DNA from: Bacillus sp. HSf4
Lineage (GTDB): Bacteria > Bacillota > Bacilli > Bacillales > Bacillaceae
Direction: 5' to 3'
Length of the DNA: 64,000 nucleotides
NCBI RefSeq assembly: GCF_029537375.1
Contig: NZ_CP120679.1
Location: 2,468,001 to 2,532,000 of the forward strand
A model generated the notes under the pieces. It saw nothing but the letters and a program-made list of their open reading frames with translations. It was not told the DNA's origin and did not search any database. Of this stretch, positions 11,103 to 21,044 are shown piece by piece; within the stretch, counting starts at the first letter, position 1; each line of letters starts with the position of its first letter. The position numbers and the translations under genes are program-made.

Positions 11103-11999
11103 TTGAAAAAAACACTACTTGGAATTTGCACAGCATTGTGTCTGCTCATCTTTCCGCAGGTCAGCTTTGCTGACGCCGCAGCGGGAGACGTGATTATTAC
11201 ACTGGGAAAAGACCTGTCAGCTCAGGACAGACAAAAAGTGCTGAATGAAATGAATGCGCCTGATAACGCGACGATCATTGAGGTGACAAATGCTGAGGAG
11301 CATAAATATTTAGGAGATTATATCCCGAAAGCGGACATCGGCACTAGAGCGATATCTTCTTCTTCGATTACGATAGCGAAAAAAGGCACCGGTTTGGAGG
11401 TCCAAACGAACAACATCAGCAAAATTACCGATGAAATGTATTTAAACGCGCTGATGACGGCAGGAGTCAAGGATGCCAAAATCTATGTCACCGCGCCTTT
11501 TGAAGTATCCGGAACAGCCGCTTTAACAGGGCTGATGAAAGCGTATGAAACAACTTCCGGCAAAGAGATTTCCGAAGATGTCAAAAAAGTCGCAAATGAA
11601 GAGCTTGTCACCACTTCTGAGCTCGGCCAACAAATCGGCGCTGACAATGCATCAGCACTGCTGGCCAAAGTCAAAGAAGAAGTCGCGAAAAACGGCGGTT
11701 CACAATCGAAGGAAGAGATAGAAAAAACGATTGATCAGGCTGCATCTGATTTGGGCATTACATTGACAGATGAACAGAAAAAATCGCTTCTGTCATTGTT
11801 TGACAACATGAAAAACATCAACATCGACTGGAACCAGGTTGGAGACCAGCTTGACAAAGCCAAAGACAAAATCACTAAATTCCTAGATTCTGAAGAAGGG
11901 AAAAATTTCATTCAAAAACTGATCGATTTCTTTATTTCCCTGTGGAATGCCATCGTTTCCGTCTTCACGGGCGGCGGCGCTTCGGAATCTAATGGATGA
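11103..11999 (+). CDS. ypuA: DUF1002 secreted protein YpuA
   Basis: 298 residues with a clear signal peptide (KKTLLGICTALCLLIFPQVSFA, cleavage near residue 24) and then a DUF1002 domain (VITLGKDLSAQDR, NNISKITDEMYLNALMTAGV, VTAPFEVSGTAALTGLMKAYE). C-terminal helical region. Role unknown; in B. subtilis it belongs to cell-envelope stress regulons. The start is TTG: AAGGAGGG stands 7 bases upstream of it, whereas the frame extended to an upstream ATG has no binding site. Confidence 0.88.
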   Translation: MKKTLLGICTALCLLIFPQVSFADAAAGDVIITLGKDLSAQDRQKVLNEMNAPDNATIIEVTNAEEHKYLGDYIPKADIGTRAISSSSITIAKKGTGLEVQTNNISKITDEMYLNALMTAGVKDAKIYVTAPFEVSGTAALTGLMKAYETTSGKEISEDVKKVANEELVTTSELGQQIGADNASALLAKVKEEVAKNGGSQSKEEIEKTIDQAASDLGITLTDEQKKSLLSLFDNMKNINIDWNQVGDQLDKAKDKITKFLDSEEGKNFIQKLIDFFISLWNAIVSVFTGGGASESNG

Positions 12000-12012
12000 T
12001 CGAATCTATAGT

Positions 12013-12046
12013 AAAAACACCTCCTTTGATTGCAGGAGGTGTTTTT
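12013..12046. terminator. Bidirectional terminator between ypuA and the hydrolase gene
   Basis: Perfect 13-bp inverted repeat AAAAACACCTCCT / AGGAGGTGTTTTT, serving both converging genes. Confidence 0.9.
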
Positions 12047-12068
12047 CTATGAAAGAAGAGAAACTCTC

Positions 12069-12857
12069 TCAGTCTTGATAGTTTTTCTGAATGAAATCTG
12101 CTAACAGCTTTGTGAAGCGGTAAAATGCCGGATTTTGCGTGGACGCCCTGTCTTTCAGTGTGAAGACATCGAATAAAGATTTTCGAAAACCGGTGCTCAT
12201 TTCAAGCTGGATGCTCAGTCCTGAAATGGATTTGTTGGCGATATTGTCCGGATGGGTTCCGGCATATTTGTCATCGGTGTCAAGCATTTCGGCGGCAAAT
12301 CCCGCTTTGTTCAATTCGATGACCAGCCGTTTGATTTTTGTGCGGTCTGTCCCGCCCACTTTAATCAGACGTTCCTCCCCATAGTACCCGTGAAGCGACA
12401 TGATATATTCATGGCTTGCAGCCATCTCGAGCGCTGTTGGCTCGTCGAAGCGGGTGCTTGTAATATGAAGCACACTGTTTCCTGAGGATTTCAGCCCTTC
12501 AAACAGGTACATGGAATAGCTTCTGGACAATTCGTTGGCTATTTCGCTTGTTCCCGGTTCTATTCCGCCCCCGTGGATTGCCATGATCAACATCCGGCTG
12601 CCGCCATGTTTGGCAACGATTCGGTAATCGGCCGGGTCTTCATGATTTTTTAGTTCTGCAAAGCTGTCATATTGATCAGCGGATTGTGAAGAAAATCCGT
12701 GAGCCGCTATTGAAAATGGGAATGAAATCACAGCTAAAATTAATAAAATATTCACAAATCTGTTGATTGCTGTAAATGACTTTGCTGTGTTACAATCAAC
12801 ACATTGCTTCAGGCAATGGAGCATGCGGTGGAGTAGGGATACTTTGGCCGGTTTCAT
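12069..12857 (-). CDS. Poly-gamma-glutamate hydrolase family (PghP/DUF867) protein
   Basis: Zinc peptidase of the carboxypeptidase-like fold that, in phage PghP and Bacillus homologues, cuts poly-gamma-glutamate. Key features: AIHGGGIEPGTSE with H95 and E100 five residues apart, and SLHGYYG with H156, consistent with the His/Glu/His zinc ligands of PghP. A membrane/signal segment at about 33-52 (FVNILLILAVISFPFSIAAHG) suggests export. 262 residues from the first ATG, where the binding site GGCGGAG is close; a shorter start cannot be excluded. Monocistronic. B. licheniformis makes poly-gamma-glutamate, so capsule trimming is plausible. Confidence 0.8.
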   Translation of the reverse strand: MKPAKVSLLHRMLHCLKQCVDCNTAKSFTAINRFVNILLILAVISFPFSIAAHGFSSQSADQYDSFAELKNHEDPADYRIVAKHGGSRMLIMAIHGGGIEPGTSEIANELSRSYSMYLFEGLKSSGNSVLHITSTRFDEPTALEMAASHEYIMSLHGYYGEERLIKVGGTDRTKIKRLVIELNKAGFAAEMLDTDDKYAGTHPDNIANKSISGLSIQLEMSTGFRKSLFDVFTLKDRASTQNPAFYRFTKLLADFIQKNYQD

Positions 12858-12997
12858 CTACTCCGCCTCTACATCTGAAATCCTTCGCATTTTGATCATG
12901 TACTGAACCATCTCCTTTTGTTAAATTTTTGTTAAATTCCCAATATTATATACAATTAGCCCGGATGCTGTTCTATGTATGACATGTTCTTTTTCAT

Positions 12998-13030
12998 AAA
13001 AAAAAACACTTCCAAAAATCTGAAAGTGCT
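12998..13030 (-). terminator. Second terminator downstream of lysA
   Basis: Minus-strand hairpin CACTTTCAG / TGGAAGTG followed by nine T. It lies beyond the proximal lysA terminator, so it is either a back-up or belongs to a transcript not recognised here. Confidence 0.65.
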
Positions 13031-13061
13031 GTTTGACATTGAGCCCCGCCGCGAACGCATG

Positions 13062-13097
13062 AAAAAAGGAGATACCCATCGTGAGCATCTCCCTTTT
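13062..13097 (-). terminator. Intrinsic terminator after lysA
   Basis: Minus-strand GGGAGATGC / GTATCTCC hairpin followed by TTTTTTC. Confidence 0.8.
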
Positions 13098-13098
13098 G

Positions 13099-14421
13099 TT
13101 ATGACTGTTTGACTTTCGACTTCAACGGCAGGTCCAGTTTGACAATATCTTCATAAGACTCCCTCTGAATGACGAGCTGCGCTTCCCCATCTTCAACAAA
13201 GACGACGGCCGGGCGCGGAATCCGGTTGTAATTGTTGGCCATGCTGTAGCCGTATGCACCGGTGCAAAAAACAGCAAGAACATCGCCGTCGCGGACTTCC
13301 GGCACCTCTAAATCCCATATCAGCATATCGCCGCTTTCACAGCATTTGCCGGCAATCGACACCGTATCATCACAGGCAACATTCATTCTGTTGGCGACCG
13401 CTGCTTCATATTTTGCTTCATAAAGCGCCGGTCTGATATTGTCGCTCATTCCTCCGTCAATCGCCACATATTTGCGGATGCCGGGCACCTGCTTTTGCGA
13501 ACCGATCGTATAGAGCGTCGTTCCCGCATCTCCGACGAGCGACCGGCCAGGTTCGATCCAGATTTCCGGAATGTCAAAGCCGAAGTGTTCGGCGTTTGCT
13601 TTAACCGCCTCAATAATTTTCTTGACATAAACATCTGCACCCAACGGCTCATCCTCTTTTGTATAACGGATGCCGAAGCCGCCGCCAAGGTTGAGCACGC
13701 TCGGGATAAAGGAGTAGGATTCCCGCCACTCTGCGAGCTTTTCGAAAATTTTGTCTGCAGCCAGAACAAAGCCCGCCGTATCAAAGATTTGCGAACCGAT
13801 GTGACAATGTACGCCAAGCAGCCGGAAACCCGGTGCGCGGAGTACCTGCTCGATGGCTTGTTCCACCTGCCCGTTATGCAGATCAAAACCGAATTTGGAA
13901 TCTTCCTGACCTGTCGTAATGTAATCATGTGTGTGCGCTTCAACTCCCGGCGTAATTCTGAGCAATACATCCACAGTTTGTCCGGAGCGTTTGCACAGCT
14001 CTTCCGTGATGGCAATCTCGTGAAAATTGTCGAGCACAATGCAGCCGATTTGATGCTGAAGCGCCATTTCGATTTCCTGCGGACTTTTATTATTTCCATG
14101 AAAATGAATCCGTTCTGGCGGAAAGCCTGCTTTGATCGCTGTAAACAGCTCTCCGCCTGAAACAACGTCCAATGACAGCCCTTCTTCATCGGCAAGCTGA
14201 ATCATCGCCACAGATGAGAACGCCTTGCTTGCATAGGCGACTTGCGCCTTCAAACCGGCTTCCTGAAACGCTTGTTGGAATTTCCGGGCGCGTTCCCTGA
14301 TCAAAGCTACATCGTATACATAAAGGGGAGTTCCATATTTTTCTGCTAATGATAGAACATCAACACCGCCGATTTCGAGATGTCCTCTTTCATTTTGTCT
14401 GCTGGTACCATGTAAAAACAA
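13099..14421 (-). CDS. lysA: Diaminopimelate decarboxylase
   Basis: Last step of lysine synthesis: meso-diaminopimelate to L-lysine, PLP-dependent fold III enzyme. 440 residues. The PLP lysine lies in VAYASKAF near residue 66; HGNNKS, GVHCHIGSQ and LNLGGGFGI follow, then EPGRSLVGDAG and, near the C-terminus, CESGDML (active-site Cys of the partner subunit). Stands directly before the spoVA operon as in B. subtilis, but separated by one extra gene. No lysine riboswitch visible upstream. Confidence 0.97.
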   Translation of the reverse strand: MFLHGTSRQNERGHLEIGGVDVLSLAEKYGTPLYVYDVALIRERARKFQQAFQEAGLKAQVAYASKAFSSVAMIQLADEEGLSLDVVSGGELFTAIKAGFPPERIHFHGNNKSPQEIEMALQHQIGCIVLDNFHEIAITEELCKRSGQTVDVLLRITPGVEAHTHDYITTGQEDSKFGFDLHNGQVEQAIEQVLRAPGFRLLGVHCHIGSQIFDTAGFVLAADKIFEKLAEWRESYSFIPSVLNLGGGFGIRYTKEDEPLGADVYVKKIIEAVKANAEHFGFDIPEIWIEPGRSLVGDAGTTLYTIGSQKQVPGIRKYVAIDGGMSDNIRPALYEAKYEAAVANRMNVACDDTVSIAGKCCESGDMLIWDLEVPEVRDGDVLAVFCTGAYGYSMANNYNRIPRPAVVFVEDGEAQLVIQRESYEDIVKLDLPLKSKVKQS

Positions 14422-14801
14422 TTGTCATCCCTCTTTCTCTATCTATAAAGGTGAAAGGAACAGTCCGGATCACTGCCCGATGCATCTTTCGCTTCATAGT
14501 GCAATTTCTTATGTTGTATTATAACATTTCGTATCAAAATCTAAACCACCATTTGTCTAAATTTTCTCGCTTTAAATTGAAAATGATTTCCATTCTTCTC
14601 TATTAACTCTAGCATAACAGAAAACAGCAATCGATCGAAATAGGCATTCTCAACATCTATGCGATATTGAAAGCCCGGCTTCATGCGGCTTCCAGAAAAA
14701 AATGAAAAATTGGGCGCTTCACCTATACAGGTAGGCACTTATCTGAATATACACATAAACAGAGTGTCAAGAAAAAATCATGTCAGAAAGAGGGTTTCAG
14801 C
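14422..14801. other. Divergent intergenic region between lysA and the Tyr-rich protein gene
   Basis: AT-rich, about 380 bases. It must hold the lysA promoter and that of the plus-strand gene. The plus strand has an AC plus CATAAACAG arrangement around 14735-14760 that loosely resembles a sigma-K promoter; no RNA structure or operator stands out. Confidence 0.4.
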
Positions 14802-15119
14802 ATGTATCAACACATTTACCCCCACCCTCCTCTTCCAGCCTATATGTATGAGGAGAGGCACGATCCATATGGGGCACCTCCGTACGATGAACTGAGAATT
14901 TATGAGCCATATGAAGGCCAGATTATAACCGCCCCTGCCAATACAAGGTTCTGGCGGAGAGGCACAGAGGTATTCCTTCATTCGTCAACCATTGATCCGT
15001 CCGGCCGCGAAATGCTGTACATCGTCTATCCGATCAGACGGCAGAACAATATTTGCAGCCTCAGGGCGGTGGCGATATCAGCCAATGAATACAGAGGAAT
15101 GCAAAGATACGGATATTAA
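14802..15119 (+). CDS. Small Tyr/Pro-rich protein of unknown function, possibly spore-associated
   Basis: 105 residues. The N-terminal 40 are rich in Tyr, Pro and His (MYQHIYPHPPLPAYMYEER), the remainder a compact beta-type domain (ITAPANTRFWRRGTEVFLH, EMLYIVYPIRRQNN). No signal peptide or membrane segment. Ribosome binding site AAAGAGGG. Tyr/Pro/His-rich heads are common in spore coat and crust proteins, and the gene is inserted between lysA and spoVAF, but this is inference only. I do not recognise a family. Confidence 0.6.
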   Translation: MYQHIYPHPPLPAYMYEERHDPYGAPPYDELRIYEPYEGQIITAPANTRFWRRGTEVFLHSSTIDPSGREMLYIVYPIRRQNNICSLRAVAISANEYRGMQRYGY

Positions 15120-15152
15120 AAAAAGAGGCTTTTCATTTATGATAAGCCTCTC
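15117..15152. terminator. Terminator of the spoVA operon
   Basis: AGAGGCTT / AAGCCTCT hairpin. On the minus strand it is followed by seven T (spoVA side). On the plus strand the T run is poor. Confidence 0.75.
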
Positions 15153-15163
15153 TAAAGTGATGG

Positions 15164-16651
15164 TTAAGAATGTTTCGGCTGCCTGACCCTGTTTTTCGGG
15201 TGAACAATACTCGGCCTCACTTTCCCTCCCGGAACGGATGTGCGGACAAGGACGTGCCAAAACGCTTTCCCGTTAAAGGGGAGGAGCGGCCAGAGATACG
15301 GCGTTCTCAAGGAACGGATGGAAGTCATCACAACGGTTAATATCGTTAAGCCGACGACAAACCCCTCGACCTTAAAGATGGCGACAAGGATCAGCATGAA
15401 GAGCTTCACCATTTTGTTCGCCAGGCTCAGCTCATAGCTCGGGGTAGTATAAGCGCCGATCGCTGACAAGGCCACATATAAAATGACTTCAGGGGAAAAC
15501 AGTCCGACATCGATCGCGATATCGCCGATCAACACGGCGGCGATCAGACCCATGGCCGTTGACAGCGCCGTCGGCGTGTGAATCGCCGCCATTCTTAAAA
15601 ACTCGACCCCGAGATCGGCTAAAAAAATCTGCATAATGATCGGGATGTGTGATTCTTTATTTAAGCCGATGTATGAAAGGTTCTTCGGTAAAAGCGACGG
15701 TTCAATGACAAACAAAAGCCAAAGGGGCAGCAAAAAGGTAGAGGCAAAAATGCCGAAAAAGCGCACCCATCTTAAAAACGTGCCGACAGCCGGCGTCTGC
15801 CTGTATTCCTCCGCATGCTGAACGTGATGAAAAAAAGTGGTCGGCGTGATGATGACGCTCGGCGATGTATCGACAATCACGATCACGTGCCCCTCCAGGA
15901 TATGGCTGGCTGCCACATCCGCTCTTTCCGTAAATCTGACAAGCGGAAAAGGGTTGAAACCCTGGCCGACGAGAAATTCCTCGACCGATTTGTCAGACAT
16001 CGGCAGCCCGTCGATTTTCACGTTTTCAATCTCTTTTTTTAAAACCTTGACAAGATCCGAGTCTGCCACATCTTCCAAATAGCAAAGGCAGATATCAGTC
16101 TTGGAGCGCTCCCCGATATGAAGCATTTTATAGCGGAGGCGTTCATCCCTGATCCGGCGCCTGATGAGAGCCGTGTTGACAATGATGTTCTCGACAAACC
16201 CGTCCCTCGCCCCGCGCACGACTTTTTCCGTATCAGGCTCTTCCGGCGTTCTTCCCGGATAGCTTCTGACATCGACAATAAAAGCGAAGTCCGCTTCTTC
16301 GACGATGATAGCGACCAGTCCGGACAGCACTTGATCGACAGCTTCATCAAGCGTTTTCGCTTTTGACACCTGCTGATTCAGCAGCCTGTTTTCAACGATT
16401 TCTTCAGGATCGCCCGACTCTTTTTCCGAATCATTCAGGTGAACCAGTTCTCTTAACAGGTGAATGATGTATTGCGTGTCACATAATCCGTTCACATAAT
16501 AAAGCTGAACTTCACGGTCAAGGACCATGACCTTGCGGACGCCCAGGTCAAAGCTCTCCCCCATGCCGACGAACTTCTTAAAATACGCTTCATTCTTAGA
16601 AGGATCAAGGAATATTTTTGTCTTCTCTTTCTCTTTTGGCTGAGCACTCAT
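15164..16651 (-). CDS. spoVAF: Stage V sporulation protein AF
   Basis: 495-residue GerA-family (GerAA-like) membrane protein of the spore inner membrane. Soluble N-terminal half of about 290 residues with the conserved VDGLCDTQ-like region and [21 protein letters not shown], then several membrane helices ([18 protein letters not shown], then [19 protein letters not shown]) and a basic C-terminal tail. It works with the SpoVA channel and germinant receptors during germination. A strong AAAGGAG site places the ATG inside the 3' end of spoVAEA, a 47-base overlap. Confidence 0.93.
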   Translation of the reverse strand: MSAQPKEKEKTKIFLDPSKNEAYFKKFVGMGESFDLGVRKVMVLDREVQLYYVNGLCDTQYIIHLLRELVHLNDSEKESGDPEEIVENRLLNQQVSKAKTLDEAVDQVLSGLVAIIVEEADFAFIVDVRSYPGRTPEEPDTEKVVRGARDGFVENIIVNTALIRRRIRDERLRYKMLHIGERSKTDICLCYLEDVADSDLVKVLKKEIENVKIDGLPMSDKSVEEFLVGQGFNPFPLVRFTERADVAASHILEGHVIVIVDTSPSVIITPTTFFHHVQHAEEYRQTPAVGTFLRWVRFFGIFASTFLLPLWLLFVIEPSLLPKNLSYIGLNKESHIPIIMQIFLADLGVEFLRMAAIHTPTALSTAMGLIAAVLIGDIAIDVGLFSPEVILYVALSAIGAYTTPSYELSLANKMVKLFMLILVAIFKVEGFVVGLTILTVVMTSIRSLRTPYLWPLLPFNGKAFWHVLVRTSVPGGKVRPSIVHPKNRVRQPKHS

Positions 16652-17213
16652 GATACCCGCTCCTTTCTAAAATGAGCTCGACCGCTTTCATTGTGATCGG
16701 CGAACCTTTTTTCACATCGTCCTTTCTGCCCATTTTTCCAATATCGCCGATGCCGACGACAATCGGCACATCAAGCTGGTCAAGACAATAGACCGTATCA
16801 CCGTTCATCCGCTGCACATCAAATTCTCTCACACCGTGTTTATCGACTCCGTATTCTGTCAGCTCACCCTCCGCATCAATCGACACATCGACTTTTGTCC
16901 ACTCTGCATAATGGGTCTTTGAGGCGACGGCGATAACGCCGAGGACTTCGATATCGGGATGCTTCGCCACATATTTCATGGCCGCCTCCCCCGGTCCTTC
17001 CCCTTGCAGGCCGGAATCGTCAAACATGACAAAAACGGGATCATGCGGCGTTTTCAAAATCAGCGAAACAAGCTCGGGGCCGGTTTTCACGCTTGGGTTT
17101 CCCATCGATTGGGAAATCGAGCGGCCTCCCGTCTTCCTTGCTGCATATTCAATGGCTTTTGCAGCGTATATATCGCCGTCTGTGACCAAAATGACCTTGC
17201 GTTTTGCTGTCAT
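16605..17213 (-). CDS. spoVAEA: Stage V sporulation protein AEA
   Basis: 202 residues, soluble, with no membrane segment. Rossmann-like beginning [34 protein letters not shown] and [19 protein letters not shown], the conserved SpoVAEa pattern. Part of the SpoVA apparatus for dipicolinate movement; exact role unclear. Six bases separate it from spoVAEB upstream, and it overlaps spoVAF downstream. Confidence 0.93.
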   Translation of the reverse strand: MTAKRKVILVTDGDIYAAKAIEYAARKTGGRSISQSMGNPSVKTGPELVSLILKTPHDPVFVMFDDSGLQGEGPGEAAMKYVAKHPDIEVLGVIAVASKTHYAEWTKVDVSIDAEGELTEYGVDKHGVREFDVQRMNGDTVYCLDQLDVPIVVGIGDIGKMGRKDDVKKGSPITMKAVELILERSGYHECSAKREREDKNIP

Positions 17214-17219
17214 CTTTTT

Positions 17220-17570
17220 TTATCCTTTCGGTTTAAAAATCACGGCTACGATAAAGGCGAACAAAATAGCGGCGGAAATACCGGCGGATGTCAATTCGAA
17301 TATTCCCATTCCAATCCCGATCAAGCCGTGTTCTTTTGCCTGATGCATCGCTCCGTGCAAAAGGGAGTGTCCGAAGCTGACGATCGGCACCGTTGCGCCT
17401 GCTCCGGCAAAATCAATAAACCTGTCGTAGATGCCGAACCCGTCCAGAATCGCTCCTGCTACGACAAAGGTTGACATGACATGAGCCGGCGTCAGCTTAA
17501 AGATATCTAGCAGCAGCTGTCCGATGACACATATCAAGCCGCCCGCAATAAATGCAATCACATACTCCAT
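17220..17570 (-). CDS. spoVAEB: Stage V sporulation protein AEB (SpoVAE)
   Basis: 116 residues starting [20 protein letters not shown], almost wholly hydrophobic with three to four membrane helices; homologous to SpoVAC further up the operon (both share the GLICxIGQ start and a GIYDRxxxFAGAGxxVPxxxF segment). It forms the membrane part of the dipicolinate channel. The start ATG has GGGGGAG upstream; the longer frame reaches into spoVAD and is not used. Confidence 0.94.
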   Translation of the reverse strand: MEYVIAFIAGGLICVIGQLLLDIFKLTPAHVMSTFVVAGAILDGFGIYDRFIDFAGAGATVPIVSFGHSLLHGAMHQAKEHGLIGIGMGIFELTSAGISAAILFAFIVAVIFKPKG

Positions 17571-17571
17571 G

Positions 17572-18591
17572 TTAGGCACTCCCCCTTTCGGATCGTTCAA
17601 ATACGACGCCATGCGCAATGCAGGGAATCGATTCTTTTTGCTGGATAATGGTCGGGCTCAGAAGCGCACCCGTGGCGACGACAAGCACCTTCTGAAGCCG
17701 TCCCGCTTGGATTTCTTTAAAGATATGGGCGAATGTGACGACGGCCGAGCAGGCGCAGCCGCTTCCTCCTGCAAACACCTGCTGATCAGGCGTATAGATC
17801 ATCAGTCCGCAATCATTGTGCTTTGTCCCGACATTGATCCCTTCTTCTTTTAAAAGGTCCTTTACAATCGGGCTGCCGACGCCCGAAAGATCCCCGGTCA
17901 AGATCAAATCATAATCATCCGGGGTGCGGCCCATATCTTCCAAATGCTGTTTAATCGTATCCGCAGCGGCAGGCGCCATTGCCGACCCCATGTCCTGTGA
18001 ATCTGTAATGCCAAGGTCGATGACTTTGCCGACCGTTGCACTGGTGATTTGAATATCGCCCGGATCTTGGCTGAGGACGACCGCACCGCTTCCCGTGACG
18101 GTCGAAGTCGCGGTGCCCGGCTTTTGCCCGCCGTATTCGGTCGGATAACGAAACTGCCTTTCGGCTGTGGCATTGTGGCTGCTTGTCGCGGCGAGCGCGC
18201 GTTTTGCAAAACCGCCGTCGATCAATGCCGAGCTGATCGCAATCGATTCCATGGAGGTGGAGCATGCGCCAAATAAACAAAGAAACGGAATCTTCAAATG
18301 TCTCGCTACATAGTTGGCTGTCACATTTTGATTGAGCAGATCTCCGGCTAAAAAGATATCAATGTCTTCCTTTTTGAGGTTTTGTTTCGACAAGGCGGCC
18401 TGAATCGCGTCCTCCATCAGCTTTCGTTCCGCCATTTCCCAATTTTTTTGGTTGCAATGCATTTCATCGTATGAATGATCAAATAAATGTCCTAAAGGCC
18501 CCTGCTTTTCTTTTGGCCCAACAGCTGTTCCGCTCGAATTAACATACAGCGGATTTTCGAATTCCCATGTTTGTTTTCCCTTCAGTTTCAT
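17572..18591 (-). CDS. spoVAD: Stage V sporulation protein AD
   Basis: 339 residues, thiolase-like fold (ketoacyl-synthase/KAS III relative) that in B. subtilis binds dipicolinic acid directly. Visible: [25 protein letters not shown] with a Cys at the thiolase nucleophile position, and GGSGCACSA near the C-terminus. Soluble, on the forespore side of the inner membrane. One base separates its stop from the spoVAEB start. Confidence 0.95.
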   Translation of the reverse strand: MKLKGKQTWEFENPLYVNSSGTAVGPKEKQGPLGHLFDHSYDEMHCNQKNWEMAERKLMEDAIQAALSKQNLKKEDIDIFLAGDLLNQNVTANYVARHLKIPFLCLFGACSTSMESIAISSALIDGGFAKRALAATSSHNATAERQFRYPTEYGGQKPGTATSTVTGSGAVVLSQDPGDIQITSATVGKVIDLGITDSQDMGSAMAPAAADTIKQHLEDMGRTPDDYDLILTGDLSGVGSPIVKDLLKEEGINVGTKHNDCGLMIYTPDQQVFAGGSGCACSAVVTFAHIFKEIQAGRLQKVLVVATGALLSPTIIQQKESIPCIAHGVVFERSERGSA

Positions 18592-18603
18592 GATGTTTTC
18601 CTC

Positions 18604-19053
18604 CTAAAACAGCTTGTCAAAGCAAAAGCGGATCAACCCGACAATATACGCGGCCACAACGCCGAAGACGATGACATTGCCGGCCAGTTTAAACATATTG
18701 GTGCCCACACCGAGAACATAGCCTTCACTTTTATGCTCAAGCGCCGCACTGGTCATGCTGTTGGCGAACCCCGTCACAGGAACGGCCGACCCCGCACCTG
18801 CAAACTGTCCGATTCTGTCATAGATCCCAAGCCCTGTCAAAAGGGCGGATATTAAGATAAGTGTGGCAACTGTAGGGTTTCCCGCCGTTTTTTCATCAAA
18901 ATGAAAAACGGCCATATAAAAGTTTTGAAAGGCCTGACCGATCGCGCAGATCAGCCCCCCGACGAGAAAAGCCTTAATACAGTTCAGCACATAAGGCGGG
19001 GAAGGCTGATACTCTTTCACTTTTGACTGATAATCACCTTTTAAACTTGACAT
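18604..19053 (-). CDS. spoVAC: Stage V sporulation protein AC
   Basis: 149-residue integral membrane protein, known as a mechanosensitive channel component in dipicolinate release. Starts MSSLKGDYQSKVKEYQP, then FLVGGLICAIGQAFQNFY and the GIYDRIGQFAGAGSAVPVTGF block shared with spoVAEB. Of two adjacent ATGs the second has the better 6-base spacing from AGGAGG; an upstream extension has no site. Confidence 0.93.
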   Translation of the reverse strand: MSSLKGDYQSKVKEYQPSPPYVLNCIKAFLVGGLICAIGQAFQNFYMAVFHFDEKTAGNPTVATLILISALLTGLGIYDRIGQFAGAGSAVPVTGFANSMTSAALEHKSEGYVLGVGTNMFKLAGNVIVFGVVAAYIVGLIRFCFDKLF

Positions 19054-19066
19054 CATAATCCTCCTT

Positions 19067-19492
19067 TTATGACAGATGAACAAAGATAAGCCATTGAAAC
19101 AGCGATCCGAGAATTTTCCCGAACACGATGGCCATCAAAAGAATTAAAATCCTGTCCCCCATGCCGATCCGCTTTGCCAAAATCGGCAGGACGTTCAGCA
19201 CTTCTGTAAGCGCAGCTGCAAGCATTCCGATAAAAACGCCCGCGAGAAGCCCGATTGGAATGAGCAGCCATTTGGATAAAAAAAGCCGGGTCATATTCAA
19301 CGATTCCCAGCCTCCAAAAACGGCGCCCAAAATAACAGCCCATTCGTACGCCTGGATAAACGCCCCGGTTTTCGTCAGCTGGGTCAGCCTCGGAATAATG
19401 CCAAGGACCGTAAGGAAAGCGACAAATCCTGATCCTACCGCGATCCCTCCCGCAAAACCGAGAAAGATGATCAAGAGCGTATTAATGATCAT
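19067..19492 (-). CDS. spoVAB: Stage V sporulation protein AB
   Basis: 141 residues, four hydrophobic segments ([21 protein letters not shown] near the N-terminus; last segment [21 protein letters not shown]). Same length as the B. subtilis protein and same position, second in the operon, overlapping the spoVAA 3' end by 11 bases. Required for dipicolinate uptake into the forespore; individual biochemical role unknown. Confidence 0.93.
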   Translation of the reverse strand: MIINTLLIIFLGFAGGIAVGSGFVAFLTVLGIIPRLTQLTKTGAFIQAYEWAVILGAVFGGWESLNMTRLFLSKWLLIPIGLLAGVFIGMLAAALTEVLNVLPILAKRIGMGDRILILLMAIVFGKILGSLFQWLIFVHLS

Positions 19493-20111
19493 GAATATCC
19501 TTTGTCGTTTCTTTATTTTCGTTCATCGCCACATACTGATCCAAATCAAGCTGATATTTAAACATCTCGACTTCCAGCGGACTGGGCTCCTCATTGAAAC
19601 GTTTTTTAAATAAGTGGTTAAAAAACAAAATCATACCGAGGCCGAGGCCAATGCTGTACGGTATCTGCAACAGGTATGGATAACGATTGATCTTCCCCGT
19701 CACCATTTCATAGAGCAGAATATGCACGTCCCTCATGCTGACATCTTCATGAAAATTCATGACCGCAAGGCCGGCGCCGACAAACAAAAGCAGCCAGACA
19801 GCGATGAACAGCACTGGGGATAAATTCCGTTTTGGATATTGGATCTCCACGATGGTTTCAGAGCTGCCGACGGTTTGGACATCAAGGTCTGGACACGATA
19901 TATGTATGGCTTCGATCACCTTCATCACATCCAGAACTACCATGCTTTGATCCGATTTCTTTACCTGGTAAACAGGCAGCTGTTCAAGCTTTTCCTTAAA
20001 CCGACGGTCTCCCGCCACCTGTGCGATATGGCCGAGCCTGATCAATTCATCCGGATCTGCCTTGAGCCGGTGGCGGAGTCTGATAAAAACTTGACGTTCC
20101 ATCTGGGTCAC
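19482..20111 (-). CDS. spoVAA: Stage V sporulation protein AA
   Basis: 209 residues. N-terminal soluble domain of about 90 residues ([23 protein letters not shown]), then two membrane helices ([38 protein letters not shown]). First gene of spoVAA-AF, read from the sigma-G-type promoter immediately upstream. Confidence 0.93.
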   Translation of the reverse strand: MTQMERQVFIRLRHRLKADPDELIRLGHIAQVAGDRRFKEKLEQLPVYQVKKSDQSMVVLDVMKVIEAIHISCPDLDVQTVGSSETIVEIQYPKRNLSPVLFIAVWLLLFVGAGLAVMNFHEDVSMRDVHILLYEMVTGKINRYPYLLQIPYSIGLGLGMILFFNHLFKKRFNEEPSPLEVEMFKYQLDLDQYVAMNENKETTKDIHDH

Positions 20112-20134
20112 TTCCTATATGATGGTTATGGTTG

Positions 20135-20165
20135 TAGTATGTGGTTCATCCCATTTACGCATTCA
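20135..20165 (-). promoter_or_regulatory. Putative sigma-G promoter of spoVA
   Basis: TGAATG, 18-base spacer, CATACTA on the minus strand, close to the sigma-G pattern (TGmATA / CATwmTA). spoVA is a sigma-G operon in B. subtilis. Confidence 0.65.
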
Positions 20166-20198
20166 GCAAGCTGCCAAAGTCCATAAATTACCACACGC

Positions 20199-20227
20199 AA
20201 AAAAGCCGGCCTCAGGAGAAAGCCGAC
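20199..20227 (-). terminator. Intrinsic terminator after sigF
   Basis: Minus strand GTCGGC / GCCGGC stem (one wobble) followed by TTTTTTG; separates the spoIIA operon from spoVA. Confidence 0.65.
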
Positions 20228-20264
20228 ATTTCAAGTTAAGGAGGCCGCCGTTAACGGCAGCCCT

Positions 20265-21032
20265 TTAGTTTTCCGAATGATCCATTTTGTTTTTGATCTG
20301 TTTCAAGATTTTTTTCTCGAGTCTTGATACTTGAACTTGTGATATGCCGAGGCGGTCGGCTACTTCAGATTGCGTCTTGTCCTTGTAGTACCTTAAATAA
20401 ACGATCAGCTTTTCCCGCTCGTCCAGATCTTTGATGGCTTCCTTCAGAGCGATTTTGTCGAACCATTTATCCTCGGACTGATCGGCAATCTGGTCGAGAA
20501 GTGTGATTGGATCTCCATCGTTTTCATAAACCGTTTCATGAATGGACGAAGGAGAACGAACGGCTTCCTGAGCCATCACGACCTCTTCAGAGCTGATCTC
20601 AAGATGCTCGGCGATTTCCTGGACGGTCGGAATTCGTCCGTTTGACTTTGAGAGTTCATCTTTCGCCCTCCTGATTTTATTGCCGAGTTCCTTTAGCGAT
20701 CTGCTGACTTTGACTGTCCCGTCATCCCTGATAAACCGCTGAATTTCGCCGATAATCATCGGAACAGCGTAGGTTGAAAACCGGACATCATAGGATAGAT
20801 CGAATTTGTCGACGGATTTCAAGAGGCCGATACAGCCGATTTGGAAGAGGTCGTCGGGCTCATAGCCCCTGTTCAAAAAACGCTGAACGACAGACCAAAC
20901 AAGACGCATGTTTTTTTCTATGAGGAGGTCTCTTGCTCTTTGATCGCCGTTCTGGCTGTTTTTAATCAGTTCTTTTACCTCGTGGTCTTTAAGCTGAGTG
21001 TTCTGGTTTTCTTTTTTAACCTCCACATCCAT
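20265..21032 (-). CDS. sigF: RNA polymerase sigma-F factor
   Basis: First forespore-specific sigma factor. 255 residues. Region 2 contains DLFQIGCIGLLKSVDKFD and YAVPMIIGEIQRFIRDD; region 4 ends with QSEVADRLGISQVQVSRLEKKI, the helix-turn-helix for the -35 element. It is held inactive by SpoIIAB until SpoIIAA is dephosphorylated. Last gene of dacF-spoIIAA-spoIIAB-sigF, 12 bases after spoIIAB. Confidence 0.98.
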   Translation of the reverse strand: MDVEVKKENQNTQLKDHEVKELIKNSQNGDQRARDLLIEKNMRLVWSVVQRFLNRGYEPDDLFQIGCIGLLKSVDKFDLSYDVRFSTYAVPMIIGEIQRFIRDDGTVKVSRSLKELGNKIRRAKDELSKSNGRIPTVQEIAEHLEISSEEVVMAQEAVRSPSSIHETVYENDGDPITLLDQIADQSEDKWFDKIALKEAIKDLDEREKLIVYLRYYKDKTQSEVADRLGISQVQVSRLEKKILKQIKNKMDHSEN

Positions 21033-21044
21033 AACAAATCTCCC

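Noticed and set aside
14541..14738. Frame and A/T block near lysA as a possible Fur box
   Set aside because: The TTGAAAATGATTTCC match to the Fur box is poor and there is no iron-related gene.
20161..20265. Second hairpin (GCCGTTAACGGC) after sigF as a terminator
   Set aside because: No T run follows it; the nearby GTCGGC/GCCGGC stem with TTTTTT is the terminator.
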